Shown: positions 1-12,269 of the stretch, one piece after another | Numbering within the stretch: position 1 is the first letter of the stretch | Layout: each line of letters begins with the position of its first letter | Source: Planococcus citri | Taxonomy: Eukaryota; Arthropoda; Insecta; Hemiptera; Pseudococcidae | Direction: 5' to 3' | Assembly: GCF_950023065.1 (NCBI RefSeq) | Contig: NC_088678.1 | Coordinates: forward strand, 28,138,580-28,202,579 | Length of the DNA stretch: 64,000 nt | Notes under the pieces: model-generated | Databases searched by the model: none | Seen by the model: the letters and a program-made list of their open reading frames with translations, nothing else | What the model was told of the DNA's origin: nothing | Made by a program: the position numbers and the translations under genes

Positions 1-48
1 TCAAAGAGGAGACATTTCCAAAAAAAATCAGATTTTTTTTACTTTAAG

Positions 49-1446
49 GTCTTTCCACTTCCATTCGACCAAGAAGTAGTAGTAAGGAGGGGTCGGCAAT
101 TTTTTTGAAATTTTTCCTGTGGAAAGAACTTTTGAAGAGATGACCAATGGCGCAAATCGTAGACCTCTAGCCCATTTTTGAAGGCTGCTAGGGGGTGTCA
201 AAGTTTTTAGTGAACTTAAAATATCAGCCATTTCAGCAGTGGATTACTCGATAACCGCGATACCTACCAAAATGGGACTTCTTCCAATAGTTGGGGGTTT
301 GAAAGGCTTTTTGGTGATATCGTGAAAATCAGTGTTGCCACTTTCTTTCGTACGAAAAATGAGCTCGAAAAGTTTCAAAACGTTGTTTTCATATCGTTCC
401 AACTCTCAAAAATTCTGAAATAAATATATTATGGACAACTTTTTATGCTGAACAACACATTAAAAAATTAAGATGGTGTTATTTCGTAAAGTCGATTTAA
501 AAAAATTGAAACTTTATGAAAAATGAGATTTTTTGATTTAAAACATGAAAAAAAAGTTTTGATTGGTAAAGTTGACCCATTTGACCCCTATTTTCACGTA
601 TCCGTTGAAAAAGTTGAAAAAACCCTTTCACTCGATGAAATAAACTCATCACAAAAAAATCAAAATTTGAAAAAATTCAGTTATCGTCAATTCCAAACAT
701 CAAAAAAAGTTGAAAAATTTATTCAGTTGTCTTATTTTGACCTTTTTCTGACGTATTTCATGAAAAAGTTGATAAAAATCACACTCATGGCAAAAGAATT
801 AAAATTCGTTTATTTTTTGAATTCTTTCGAATTTTGATTTTTTTGTAATGAGTTTATTCGTCGAGTGGACGAGTTTTTTCAACTTTTTCAACGGATGCGT
901 AAAAATAGGGGTCAAATGGGTCAACTTTACCAATCAAAACTTTTTTTCATGTTTTAAATCAAAAAATCTCATTTTTTCGCAAACTTTCAATTTTTTTAAA
1001 ACAACTTTACGAAATAATTCCATCTTAATTTTTTAATATGTAGTTCAACATGAAAAATTATCCATAATATATTTTTTTCAGAATTTTTGAGAGTCGGAAC
1101 GATATGAAAACTACGTTTTGAAACTTTTCGAGCTAATTTTTCTTACGAAAAAAAAGGCAACACTGATTTTTATGATATCACCAAAAAGCCTTTCAAACCC
1201 CCTAACTATTGAAAAAAGTTCCATTTTGGTAGGTATCGCGGTTATCGAGTAATCCACTGCTGAAATGGCTGATATTTTAAGTTCACTAAAAACTTTGACA
1301 CCCCCTAGCAGCCTTTAAAAAAGGGCTAGAGGTCTGCGATTTGCCCCATTGGCCATACCTTCAGAAGATCTTTCCACAGGAAATTTTTTTTTAAATCGCC
1401 GAACACCCCCTTACCACTTCTTGGTTGAATGGACGTGGAAGGGCCC
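49..1446. mobile_element. Foldback (long inverted repeat) element, copy A
   Basis: The whole stretch is a large imperfect palindrome. The left arm (about 49-690) reads as the reverse complement of the right arm (about 825-1446). Matching landmarks include the terminal block with TTCGACCAAGAAGTAGTAG (left) and CACTTCTTGGTTGAATGGAC (right), the block GCTGCTAGGGGGTGTCAAAG against its complement near 1297-1316, and GTAATCCACTGCTGAAATGG near 1250 against its complement near 235. The centre is AT-rich and the element encodes no recognisable protein. A shorter relative lies at 29632-30511. It is probably a non-autonomous DNA element. Edges are approximate and I found no clear target-site duplication. 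Confidence 0.7.
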
Positions 1447-2728
1447 TTTAGCCCTTAATCGTCAACAATCAACCTGTTTTGAAAAAAATGAACCAGTTCC
1501 AAAATACAAGGCATTTGAAATTTTGCGTCAACTCATGACATTGCCATCAGTATCAAAGACCACTTTTTGAGGTTCTTCTGTACGGTTGAAAATTTGCAAA
1601 TCGCTCATTTTTGGCCTTTTGGGTAAAAGTTTATATCGTATCCTATTTTCGACTCTGAAATCGATTAGAAACGATTTAAAACCGTTTTGAGCAGTTCTGA
1701 AGTCGCCAGTAAATTTCCAAGAGTTGAGATTTCCACAATATTTGGCCCAATGAATTTGGAAAGCTAAATTTTACTTTATACCCTAATTTCAACATGCTGA
1801 GTTGATTCGAGATAGTTTCAAGCCGTTTTAAAACCTTCAGCCATATTTGGAAAATTCCACGTTTTTAAAAATTTCGATAAAAACCGATTAGTTTTCTCGT
1901 TGTTTCCAGATTAAGTTTTCCAGAAAAGTACATCCTTCAAATCTAAAAAATTCAAGTCAATATTTTGTAACTTCAAAACTTAAAAATTCGCTGTAAGGGA
2001 AAACAGAATCGGTTTGTTACAGGCTTTTTTATAGTATTTTAAAAAATAATTTTTTACAGAATGTGAGATAATTATGGGAAAGTTGGCGATCTTGAAAATT
2101 AACAATCAACTTTTAAAATCCAAAAATTGTTTGCCGATTCAACAGTTGGTAGCTGAAATTGAAAAAAAGATGCGCAATTCATCCAAAATTGCGAATTGTC
2201 CCAAATTTTTCAAATTTACCTTTTTTTCCAAAGTTGCAAATTGTCCCAAATTTTCTCAAATTTGATTTTTTTCAAATTTTCTGCGAAAAATCATTCAAAA
2301 ACAATTAGATAGTTTTACAAAATCTCGAGTATGGAAAGAAATGAAAATTTTGCGGATCATTGCATCGAATTTTTTTTAATTCAAAAAAATAGTTCAAAAA
2401 TCACAAAAATGTCCTGACTTGAATTTTAATGAAGTGTACGGAGCATTGTTAGAGGTTGCGTGAAATTCTTTTGACAATTCTCTCGTTCTTTTGAATAAAC
2501 TGATGGGTGGGGAGAAGGGTGTTGATATCGAAATCTTATGTAGGGTACCTCCATACTGAAAAATATCAAAAAATCTCCTATTTAGAAAATTTCAAAAATT
2601 TGGGGGCTTTCTGAAAACTTGATTTTTTTGAAGAAGTACGAAAAAAGTTCGAAAAAAGCACGAATTTGATTTTCTGGATTTTGGTAAATATTCTGGTTCA
2701 ATTTAACTTTTGTTTTTTTGTTTTTTTT
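1447..2728. other. Gene-free AT-rich DNA with a dispersed repeat
   Basis: No gene is recognisable. Bases of about 1640-1870 contain phrases (CCTATTTTCGACTCTGAAATCG, GTTTTGAGCAGTTCTGAAGTC) that recur near 27540-27690, 51960-52120 and 58840-59400, so part of this is a degenerate interspersed repeat. Confidence 0.5.
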
Positions 2729-2911
2729 AGTGTGCGTAGCACACTATTAGTTTCGGTCTGAAAGTGGAAAAATTCTTTGGAACGAATGTTCTCTAAGATG
2801 GATGGACCGATTTTTTTGAAATTTTTGTAGGTAGGTGTGGTTTAATGTGAGGCATGGAACGCCGTAATTATAATTGCAATTACTCAATTAGCTTCTTGAG
2901 TAATTGCAATT

Positions 2912-3600
2912 AATTACGAAAATTTGTACCAAAAAAAGAATAAAAAGGGGAAAAGGGCCATATCAAAAGGAACGCCGACAAAAGCAAAGCCGACCTCAGT
3001 TAAATTTCGAAATTTATGTAACGCCACAGGGGTTCTAAAATCTTTTCTATTGTTCAATTTTTGAATTTATTTTTCAAAATTGAACAAAGGAAAAGATTTT
3101 ATCAAAAGTGAAGCCGACCCCCTGTGGTGTTATATTTATCAAAAGGGAAGACAAAATCCGTTTTAAAATGTAACACCGCAGGTGTCCTAAAATATTCTTA
3201 TCTACAGTGTTATCTTTCCCTTTGTTCAATTTAAAACATTTCTCTATTGTTCAATTTATTACAAAAATTTGTACCAAAAAAAGAATAAAAAGGCGAAAAG
3301 GGCCATATCAAAAGGAACGCCGAGACCTCAGTTAAATTTTGAAATTTATGTAACGCCACAGGGGTTCTAAAATCTTTTCTATTGTTTAATTTTCGAATTT
3401 ATTTTTCAAAATTGAACAAAGGAAAAGATTTTATCAAAAGTGAAGCCGACCCCCTGTGGTGTTATATTTATCAAAAGGGAAGCCGAAATCCGTTTTAAAA
3501 TGTAACACCGCAGGTGTCCTAAAATATTCTTATCTACAGTGTTATCTTTCCCTTTGTTCAATTTAAAACATTTCTCTATTGTTCAATTTTGAGAAAGGTT
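2912..3600. repeat. Direct duplication, two ~345-bp units
   Basis: The segment starting near TTTGTACCAAAAAAAGAATA at 2923 recurs at 3268 in the same order and at high identity. It runs through ATGTAACGCCACAGGGGTTC and CCCCCTGTGGTGTTATATTT to the CTCTATTGTTCAATTT end. The offset is 345 bp. It lies inside the putative Helitron just ahead of the minisatellite. Confidence 0.85.
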
Positions 3601-3799
3601 TTTAGAACACCTGCAGGTGTTTCATTTACACACATTCAGTACCTAGACACCGCAAGCAGGTGGTTACCCTTTCGGAATCAAAACCCACCAGTCATTTGTG
3701 ATTTTGCTGTGCTCCCAAGAGGTTCTCTCAGTACCGTAGCGCTTTTGGAGTCGCATATGCTTTCAACTCGGGAGCTTTCAGAATAGCATAGTGTACTTA

Positions 3800-6010
3800 T
3801 TCGGAATCGCTTTGTGCTTTTTATTTCAAAATGACGTTGTGTTTTTTTTCAAATTCGCGTTCTTTTTTTTCAAAATCGCATTGTGCTTTTTTTCAAAGTT
3901 GTGTTGTGCTTTTTTTTCAAATTCGCGATGTGCTTTTTTTCAAATTCGCATTCTTTTTTTTCAAAATCGCGTTGTGCTTTTTTTCAAATTCATGTTGTGC
4001 TTTTTTTTCTAAATCGTGTTGTGATTTTTTTCAAATTCGCGTTGTGCTTTTTTTCCAAATTCGCGATGTCCTTTTTTTTCAAATTCGCGTTGTGCTTTTT
4101 TTTGAAACCGAGTTGTGCTTTTTTTTCTAAATCTCGTGGTGCATTTTTTCAAATTCATATTGTGCTTTTTTTTCAAAATCGCGTTGTGCTTTTTTTTCAA
4201 ATTCGCGTTGTGATTTTTTTCAAATTCGCGTTGTGCTTTTTTTCAAAATCGCTTGTGGTTTTTTTTCAAATTTGCGTTGTGCTTTTTTTTCAAATTCGCG
4301 TTGTGTTTTTTTTTCAAATTCGCGTTGTGTTTTTTTTTCTAAATCGTGTTGTGATTATTTTCAAATTCGCGTTGTGCCTTTTTTTCAAAATCGCTTGTGG
4401 TTTTTTTTCAAATTTGCGTTGTGGTGCTTTTTTTTCAAATTTGCGTTGTGCTTTTTTTTTGTAACCGAGTTGTGCTTTTTTTCAAATTCGCGTTGTGCTT
4501 TTTTTTCAAAATCGTGTGATGCTTTTTTTTGAATTTGCGTTGTGCTTTTTTTTCAAATTTGTGTTGTGCTTTTTTTCATATTTGGGTTGTGTTTTTTTTC
4601 AAATTCGCGATGTGCTTTTTTTCAAATTTGCGTTGTGCTTTTTTTTCAAAATCGCGTTGTGCTTTCTTTTCAAATTCGCATTGTGCTTTTTTTTCAAATT
4701 CGCGTTGTGCTTTTTTTTCAAATTTGTGTAGTGCTTTTTTTCATATTTGCCTTGTTTTTTTTCAAATTCGCGATGTGCTTTTTTTTCAAATTCGCGTTGT
4801 GCTTTTTTTTCAAAATCGCGTTGTGCTTTCTTTTCAAATTCGCGTTGTGCTTTTTTTTCAAATTCGCAATGTGCTTTTTTTCAAATTCGGGTTGTGCTTT
4901 TTTTTTGAAACTCAGTTGTTCTTTTTTTTCAAAGTCGCGTTGTGCTTTTTTATGCTTTTTTTCCGAAATCGTGTTGTGCTTTTTTTTTTACTGAAATCGC
5001 GTTGTGCTTTTTTTTTGTAATCCCGTTGTGCTTTTTTTTCTAAATCGCGTTGTGCTTTATTTTGCTTTTTTACCGAAATGGCGTTGTGCTTTTTTTTTGT
5101 AATCGCGTTGTGCTTTTTTTTCTAAATCGCGTTGTGCTTTATTTTGCTTTTTTACCGAACTGGCGTTGTGCTTTTTTCCCCAAAATCGCGTTGTGCTTTA
5201 TTTTGTTATTTTTCGAAATCGCATTTTGCTCTTTTTCTTGAAATCATGTTGTGCTTTTTTTTTCGAAATCGCGTTTTCCTTTTTTTGACTTTTTTCAGAA
5301 ATCGCGTTGTGCTATTATTGACTTTTTTTCTGAAATCGCGTTGTGCTTTTTTTTTTTTACTGAAATCGCGTTGTGCTTTTTTTCTGTAGTCACGTTGTGC
5401 TTTTTTTTCGAAATCGCGTTGTGCTTTATTTTGCTTTTTTTTTGATATCGCGTTGTGCTTTTTTCCCCAAAATCTTGTTGTGCTTTATTTTGCTTTTTTC
5501 GAAATCACATAGTGTTTTTTTCGAAATCGCGTTGTGCTTTTTTTTGATGTCGCGTTGTGCTTTTCTCCGAAATCGCGTTGTGCTTTTTTTCAAATTCACA
5601 TTGTGCTTTTTTTTCCAAATTTGCGTTCTTTTTTTTTTGAAATCGCGTTTTAATTTCGAATTTGCGCTGTGCTTTTTTTCAAATTCGCGATGTGCTTTTT
5701 TTTCCAAAATTGTGTTGTGCTTATTTTTTCGAATTACGTTTTTATTTTCAAAATTGTTTTTTTTTAATTTGCGCTGTGTTCTTTTTTAAAAAATCTTATT
5801 GTGCTTCTTTTTTCAAAATCGTGTTGTGCTTTGTTTGGAAGTTGTGTTTTTTTTAAAATTGCATTGTGCTTTCAAAATCAAAATTGTGTTCTGCTTTTGA
5901 AATCCCAATTGCGTTTTTTCAAAACCGCGTTGTGCTTTGTTTTTCAAATTCGCGTTGTGCTTTCTAAATCAAAATTGCGTTGCTCTTTTCGAAATTGGGT
6001 TTTACTTTTG
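3800..6010. repeat. 24-bp minisatellite (GTTGTGCTTTTTTTTCAAATTC-type)
   Basis: Roughly 2.2 kb is built from dozens of copies of a ~24-bp unit made of GTTGTGC, a run of T, then CAAATTCGC, CAAAATCGC or GAAATCGC. It grades from a CAAATTCGC form (3.8-4.9 kb) to a GAAATCGC form with longer units (5.0-5.6 kb), then decays after about 5.7 kb. Because 24 is a multiple of 3, several frames stay open by chance and give Phe/Cys-rich repetitive peptides. I do not regard these as genes. Confidence 0.9.
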
Positions 6011-6063
6011 TAACAAAATAAGCGAAGCACACTGTTGCAGCTGCGCTTAGCGCAGCTGTCTAG

Positions 6064-8098
6064 TTTATTCTTAGCCTAAGCAGAGTTGCAACGAATCACT
6101 AAAAAAAAATATTTTTGATTAATCATTTGTGTTCATTTATCAAGTAGAACTCATCTCAAACCTCATGATTCTTTCAGAAAGGAAAATTTCTTCATTCATA
6201 AATCGATTCTATTACTTTATTGTGTTTGTAAATTAAAATTCTCCAAAATTGATTCCCCCCTTTCTCTCTTTCTGTTACCAAAAAGTGATAAAATCTTGGT
6301 AAAATTAAACATAATTTCATGAAAATTGCATAAAATAGCGTTAAAACTGGGTAAAATGACCTAAAAAGAAACAATCCAAAACGAGAAAAAATTGATGAAA
6401 TATTTCAGAATTTGAGAAAAATTTCGTGAAAATTGCGTGAAATTTTAAAAGTTCGGTATCAACAAAATTGATCAAATATCATCAAAATTGAACGAAATTT
6501 GGTAAAAATTCCAAGAAGTATCGCAAAAATCGTAAAATGCGAATAAAAAACACTTGCTTCAAATTACCTCTGAAATAAAATCGTATACTTATAATCATTT
6601 CCACGAGGAATACCGAACAGCTTACCTATGGTAGCTATAGGTACCTAACCTACTGTTCTATACAATTTAAGTAAGACATTAGTTATTCATCTGTTTGTAG
6701 AGTAACAAGAACATTAGAAGTAATCTTCAGGTTGTTGATTGTTTTAAAGATTACCAAGTTCAGATTTACGAGATTTAGGTACATAGCATTATATTATGTA
6801 AGTAGCAGCTATTTGGCATTTATCAATGTTTACAACTTTGCAGTTTACTCGACGTGGTGATGATGATGATGATACTTGAATTTTGAAGCTTGATTGGAAG
6901 TTCAATTAATACATGTTGTAATACGTAGGTACTTGTAATATGAGTAATTATGTAGAATTTGAAATATAGGTACTTCTATAGGTAAGTTGTATTTCGTATC
7001 GATTGCATGAATCCACTTCGTAAAATAAGCATTTATTGAGTATTTTATACGAGCTCATGACACCTGTGCTTTGACCCAATCAAGCTAAAATTACATGCAC
7101 AGATGAAGAGAATGTGTTTAATACAAATAATTAAAAGAATAATACGAGTAGAATAATTTTTTTCCTTGTATGGCATACGTAATCATTTAATTAAGAATTT
7201 TTATTTTCCAATTGAACCTTTGTCAGAGAATTTAGATTACCTATCAAATACCTGCTATGAAGGGTGGTGATTGATTTTCTATAAGATGAGAGGAGATGGA
7301 GATGAAAGAATAGATGAGAAAAAAAAAGCCAAATAGGGTAATATCAAAGAATGGAACAGAAATAGTACATAGATATCAGACTTATTAATTCTTATCTTTT
7401 TCTCTCAAGACTCGAAAAATCAAAAATCTTCCTAAAAGCTATAAAAACTATATTTTTTACATTTTCTTTTTTTCCCCTTTAAAATGAGACAAACAATATT
7501 TGCTTGAAAAAACACTTTCGATTAAAACAGCTAATACTCGTACTTAAACGAAATTTTCGTTAAAAAATTTAATTTGATTGTTTTTCTGTAAATTTTGAAA
7601 TTTATGAAAACATGAGATCGTTCGAGACTTACCAAATTTCTCTGAAATAATTTCACAACTTTTTTTGAAAATTATTCAACAAATATTTTTTACAATCCCG
7701 CAACCGAAATTTTTCCAATGTGATGCACTTCAAAAAAAAAAGGTGATAACAAAGCTCTAAAAAACCAGACATTTTTTTGTTCGAAATAAAATAATTTCCA
7801 AAAAAAAAAAGCCAAATTGTATTTTTTACTGACAAAACAACTTAATCATCAAGTATCAAAGTACAAAAAAATACCCTCAATTTTTCCACGTGTCTCGCAA
7901 CTTGCTCAAAATATCTCGCAAGGAAAAAAATATCGAACTACACTTTTCTACCACGTTCCTTCGCACGTGAAAAAATTCAGAAAAAAAACAGAAGGAACAA
8001 AAAAAAGGTAAAAAAAATAACACTCAACGCCAAACTGAACTCTACTACCTTCGAAGGAATAAAAAAAAAGGTACAAACGGTAGCAAAAAATTACTCAC
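6064..8098. other. Gene-free stretch; possible intron of the minus-strand signal-peptide gene
   Basis: No coding region is recognisable on either strand. The region is AT-rich, with a short GAT microsatellite near 6858-6871 and scattered GTAGGTAC motifs. If the exon at 8099-8159 is real, this is its first intron, running leftward, and later exons would lie here unrecognised or outside the window. Confidence 0.4.
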
Positions 8099-8159
8099 CG
8101 ACGACGAGAAAATTATTCAAAACCAACATAAAAATGGGTATAACGACTTTCGTATGCAT
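8099..8159 (-). CDS. Possible first coding exon with signal peptide (partial gene)
   Basis: On the minus strand an ATG at 8159 opens a 20-codon frame, MHTKVVIPIFMLVLNNFLVV, followed by G and a good donor (GTGAGT, complement of 8093-8098). A short basic start followed by a hydrophobic run is what a secretory signal peptide or first membrane segment looks like. The next ~500 bp upstream are richer in CpG than their surroundings (GCCGGCGCTTCGCG near 8163), as a promoter or 5' UTR might be. No downstream exon was found, so the product is unknown. A chance ORF remains possible. Confidence 0.35.
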
Positions 8160-10256
8160 TTCGCCGGCGCTTCGCGATCTCTGACGAGAGGTTGGCGCGA
8201 ATTTTCGAAAATACTTGTTAACGCGCTCGACTCCTGATGGAGAATCTTAAAGTGGTTTCCGCGTAGTCCGAATTTAAAAACAAATCAAACGGCGCTTTGG
8301 ACATGCGCCCGAAAATGGTGAATTTTTTCCGCCAATTACAATTTATCTCGACGTTCGCGCCAATTTATTAAAACTGTCGAGTGCTCTTTAATTATTATCA
8401 ACGTGTATATAGAGAGACTATTTACATACAATTTTTATGCCATTATTCACACGACAACGACGATGTACTGCGGTTTTTTTCTCAAAAAAAGAAAAAAAAA
8501 TGAAAGAAAACCTTGGGGTATTTTTTTTTTTTTTTGTAATTTGTCGACACCCAATTAACAAGGGTGAACATTACGACTTGACGTTTCAAGAGTGGTTAAT
8601 CTGTTGATCGTGTTTTGAAAACAATGTGCCTGTCAAATTGTTGAGATAAGCGATGGCACGGAATTAATTTTCATTTGTCTGGTTAAATTAGATTACAACC
8701 GAGTATTAAATTGGATAGAAGTTGGTTCGATTCGTTACAGCTTAGCTTCTTTTTTCTTCTTTTTTTTTATTACCCTTCTTTTCTTTTACTATTTCTTCTT
8801 TTTTTGGGCGATAATTTTTTTTAATTTAAAAATACATCTCGTAATCCTCTGGAAAAAAATCCGCTCGAGTTAAATTCTGTGTACTTGAAATTTTCAACGA
8901 GATAAAGCGCTCCAAATATATCTCACAGGGCTAAAGGAAAAAAATCATAATGGTATTTTTCAACCCGTTAAAAGGATTGCGCGTTCCATGTAACATGGAA
9001 AATGATTTAAGTCAATTTTTCAGTTTTATTACCAACAAATCATATTCAAGAAGGCACGTCCCTTTTACGAATATGACGAATATATATGTAGAACTTGCTA
9101 ATCGTGAAATCTACCGCAATATTTTATTCCTTAAGTAGGTACATTTGAAAGAGGAAAAAAACTTTAGCTAGACGAGTCTTTGAGAAAAATGATAAAACGA
9201 ACCTTGAAGCATCGAATCTCCTCCTGGCGCAGAAAGAAGGTATTTTGTTAGCGTACCAACTAAAGTAAGTTTTCTGAAAATGCGTTTGATGATTGTCGAG
9301 AGGATGCCAAATGAACTCCAGTAACTAACTAATTGGATGTGGGCTTTTTTTTCATGATTTGGAACAATCCCCTCACCTAAAATTTTGTGACAAAAAATAA
9401 AATTCTCTAATTTTTAAATTCTTTGATATCCTAATTTTTTCAAAAATTAAATTCCAAGTAAAAAATTTTCTCAATGTGCAATTCTGATAAGAAATATTAT
9501 CTCACTTGCCGAGGGTCAATTTTTCCGAACTAGAAAATAATCCCCTCTGATAAAAATGAGTAGGTAGGGAAAAATCGAAAAGGGTGTAGCAGGTCGGTGG
9601 ATTTTCAAACAAAATTGGTCCCAAATAAGGTCGACTGGGATGAGAAAAAAATTTGACAAAAATTTTGAACCCCCAGAGCTATTATTTTGGAAACAAGGGA
9701 GCCAAAATGTGTGTTTTTCAGTTCAATTTTTTCATTTTTCGTCAAATTGAGACAAACATTTCGTGTTTTTAAAAATGTGTTTCTAGTGAGAAGGAAAACC
9801 TGTGTGATTTTTTTCGAATTTTTTTGATGAATTTTCACCGACTTATGGCATTTTGAAATTTTTAAGCAGCAATACTGTAATGAAGTTTTAGAAGTACAGT
9901 CATCATTTTTTCACAAAATATGGGTAATTCATCCCAATTTATCCCATAAAAATGTTGAAAGTTTTCATGCGGTGCAACATTGTCAAAAAACAGCAGATTT
10001 TCTGAATCAATAATACTGTAATTTTATTTTCATTTTTTTCATAATTCATTCATTCACTCTTTCATCCATTCTTCCATTCATCCGTAATGAACCTGAACTG
10101 AACCTGAACTGAACCTGAACTCATTATCCCATTCATTCTTTTCTTGATTCTTTAATTCTTTCTTTTGTTCATTTTTTCAATATTTCCAAAAATTTAAAAA
10201 ACCAACAAGAGACCTACTTTATTTTCTGGCCAAAATCAAACAATCAGAATTGAAAA
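8160..10256. other. Gene-free stretch; possible promoter at left end
   Basis: The first ~500 bases have relatively many CpG dinucleotides and sit just upstream of the putative minus-strand first exon. The remainder is AT-rich with homopolymer runs. A short TGAACCTGAAC repeat occurs near 10088-10120, and CATTCATT-type simple sequence follows. No gene was seen. Confidence 0.35.
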
Positions 10257-10495
10257 CGCCTGTGGTTGAGACAGACACTGTTTCAATCAGTGGGTGTGTT
10301 CAGACCCAAGTAAGGACCTGTGGTTGAGACAGACACTATTTAAATCAGTGGGTGTGTTCAGACCCTAGAAAGGATCTATGGTTGAGACAGACACTTGAGA
10401 CACTATTTAAATCAGTGGGTGTGTTCAGACCCAAGTAAGGACCTGTGGTTGAGACAGACTCTCTTTAAATCAGTGGGTGTTTTCAGACCCAATTC
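10257..10495 (+). repeat. 58-bp minisatellite, four copies (forward)
   Basis: Units begin CCTGTGGTTGAGACAGACAC, continue through TCAGTGGGTGTGTTCAGACC and end CAAGTAAGGA. The first starts lie at about 10259, 10317 and 10375. The third copy has a small internal duplication (GACACTTGAGACACT). The same unit occurs in reverse orientation at 20937-21330. Confidence 0.85.
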
Positions 10496-11205
10496 CATCT
10501 TTCTGTCTTTTCTGTCTTTCTGTCTGTCTTTTTGTCTTCCATTCATTTTTCCATTCATTCTTTCATTCACTCATACTGAACTCAATACTGAAATTTGAAC
10601 TTTCACATAGAAAGTTCAAATTGACTCAAACTTGAAAAATGTTGTGGTTATCGGACTTTTCACCGCCAAAATGTTGTTTTAGAAGTCCAAAGAAGTGAAA
10701 ATCAAAGGTTTCCACGCTCAGGCTGGATGGGGAGGAGTCTATAACTATCCATTTCACTTTGTCTAACCAAACCTGATATTGTTCCTCAGCTTCTTCAACA
10801 CCTCAAAGATAATAATTGGTTCTCCACATGGGAGAAATTTGTCCAAAACGACACCCTGAATGTCTCAAAACACCCTGCTTATCCATCTTGCGGCATATCA
10901 TTCACACACATCTTACTGATATCAAATTTTGGGTTCTAAACTGACCTTTGTCTTCTAGAAACCACACTTGAACCATATATCCCTCTAATCTTGTGATGAA
11001 TCTTCAAAAGTGTCCTTTGTTTTGCGTTAAAAAAAACGTATCATAGAAGGCACCTCTGCAGGCGTGTATACATACTCGTAGACAGAGATCATCATGTTCA
11101 AAAAGACTGTAAAACTTGCGGCAAATGCTTCCAAAACCATCCCTCTAAAACATATCCAAAAATCAGGTTCCTAGGTATAACCCTTCCCACCGAAAAAAAT
11201 TGTGT
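10496..11205. other. Gene-free stretch
   Basis: This contains CATTCATT/CTGTCTTT simple-sequence DNA followed by unremarkable sequence. No gene, RNA gene or clear element was seen. Confidence 0.4.
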
Positions 11206-12106
11206 ACCGTCAGGCAGGGTCGCTTTGATTTCGCAAGGTGACTTTGATAGCGCTTATTTTTCTGCACGTTTTGATCTGTGGAGCGAGTAAAACGTCAAAT
11301 TACATTTTTTTGAGTGAAGTGGTTACACTGATGGTGAATTGATACAATAACAGTGTTGAGTTGGTAAATAATTATTTTCGTCCCTGCTTTTAATCGAGTT
11401 TTTTAAAAGTGGTAATTTTTCAAGATTTTTCATCACTCAACAAAAGTTGATGTTATAGTATTTTCAGATATGTAATAGAACATTGACTGATAGTCTATCG
11501 TAAAGCTACACTCCTTGGGAAATATCTCCAAAAATTTTGAGTTTCTAGGTTGAGGAGCCTCCAATCCTTGGCCCATTGTTCTCAGTGGGGATGTTATCAA
11601 TTTTTCATTTTTTGAGGCTAAAAATTTGAGTTTTGAGACTAAAGTTAAAATCAATGCCATTTTTGGATTTAGTGTGAAATTTCATCCCATTTTGATAGGT
11701 CACAAAGGTATTTTATTGAATATCTAAAAATTTTGTTGAAAAACTGAATTTTTATAATAAATTGAGGAAATACAGGGGCTTTTATCGCTTTTTCAATAAT
11801 ATGATGACTTCCTCTCGGCCAAAATTGATGAAATTTTGTATAGTAGGTCTAAAGGTGATGAGAAATCATTTTTTGAAAATAAAAAGTACCCCTATCAAAG
11901 TGGCCCCATCTCGTGGATGACTTTGATACTGCCTTTTAGGGCAATATTTTGAGGCACAACAAAAAACAAAAAAAAGAGGTCATTTGGTGCGTTTTGACGT
12001 ACTTTACACACTGAAAGGTGCAATTTTTTCAAAAACATCTTTCTATGCCGTACAGAACAGAAAACATTTTTTTTTATCAAAGCGACCCCGCCTGGTGGTA
12101 CCTGAC
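11206..12106. mobile_element. TIR element (MITE-like), ~0.9 kb
   Basis: The left end reads GTACCGTCAGGCAGGGTCGC. The right end (around 12075-12105) reads, on the other strand, GTACCACCAGGCGGGGTCGC, followed on both sides by TTTGAT. This is an imperfect terminal inverted repeat. The interior has further TATCAAAG..GCCCC phrases (about 11893) and no protein of known family. The boundary and target-site duplication are uncertain. Confidence 0.5.
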
Positions 12107-12269
12107 TTTACCAAAACCCCTCGTATTACACCCACATTTTTTCAAAACAGCTGTTACACTGTTCTACCTGAAACAGGGTTTGTTGAAGTAGACCGCGTTT
12201 TTTTACTGCATCCGCGTTGGATTTATGCCATCTCGCATATTTCTTGTCAATAGGGTGGAGGAACATGAC

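Larger units (their letters stand above)
2729..6063 (+). mobile_element. Probable non-autonomous Helitron-like element
   Basis: The 3' end shows the rolling-circle signature. A perfect 9-bp-stem hairpin (CAGCTGCGC, loop TTA, GCGCAGCTG; 6038-6058) is followed two bases later by CTAG and then T. The proposed 5' end opens with the palindrome AGTGTGC-GTA-GCACACT (2729-2745). It continues with a segment containing GGACCGATTT, a kind of phrase common near Helitron 5' ends. The interior holds another hairpin (about 2870-2913), a duplicated 345-bp block and a 2.2-kb minisatellite. No Rep/helicase is present, so it would be non-autonomous. Central tandem repeats are known for Helentron-derived HINE/DINE-type elements. 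The 5' boundary is an inference, and the two ends could belong to different elements. Confidence 0.5.

Noticed and set aside
3791..5856. Overlapping open frames of up to 193 codons, Phe/Cys-rich
   Set aside because: They are translations of the 24-bp minisatellite in several frames and one strand's shadow. There is no domain, start context or splice structure.
10257..10495. Regularly spaced repeats that might suggest a CRISPR array
   Set aside because: The repeats are contiguous 58-bp minisatellite units without unique spacers, in a eukaryotic genome.
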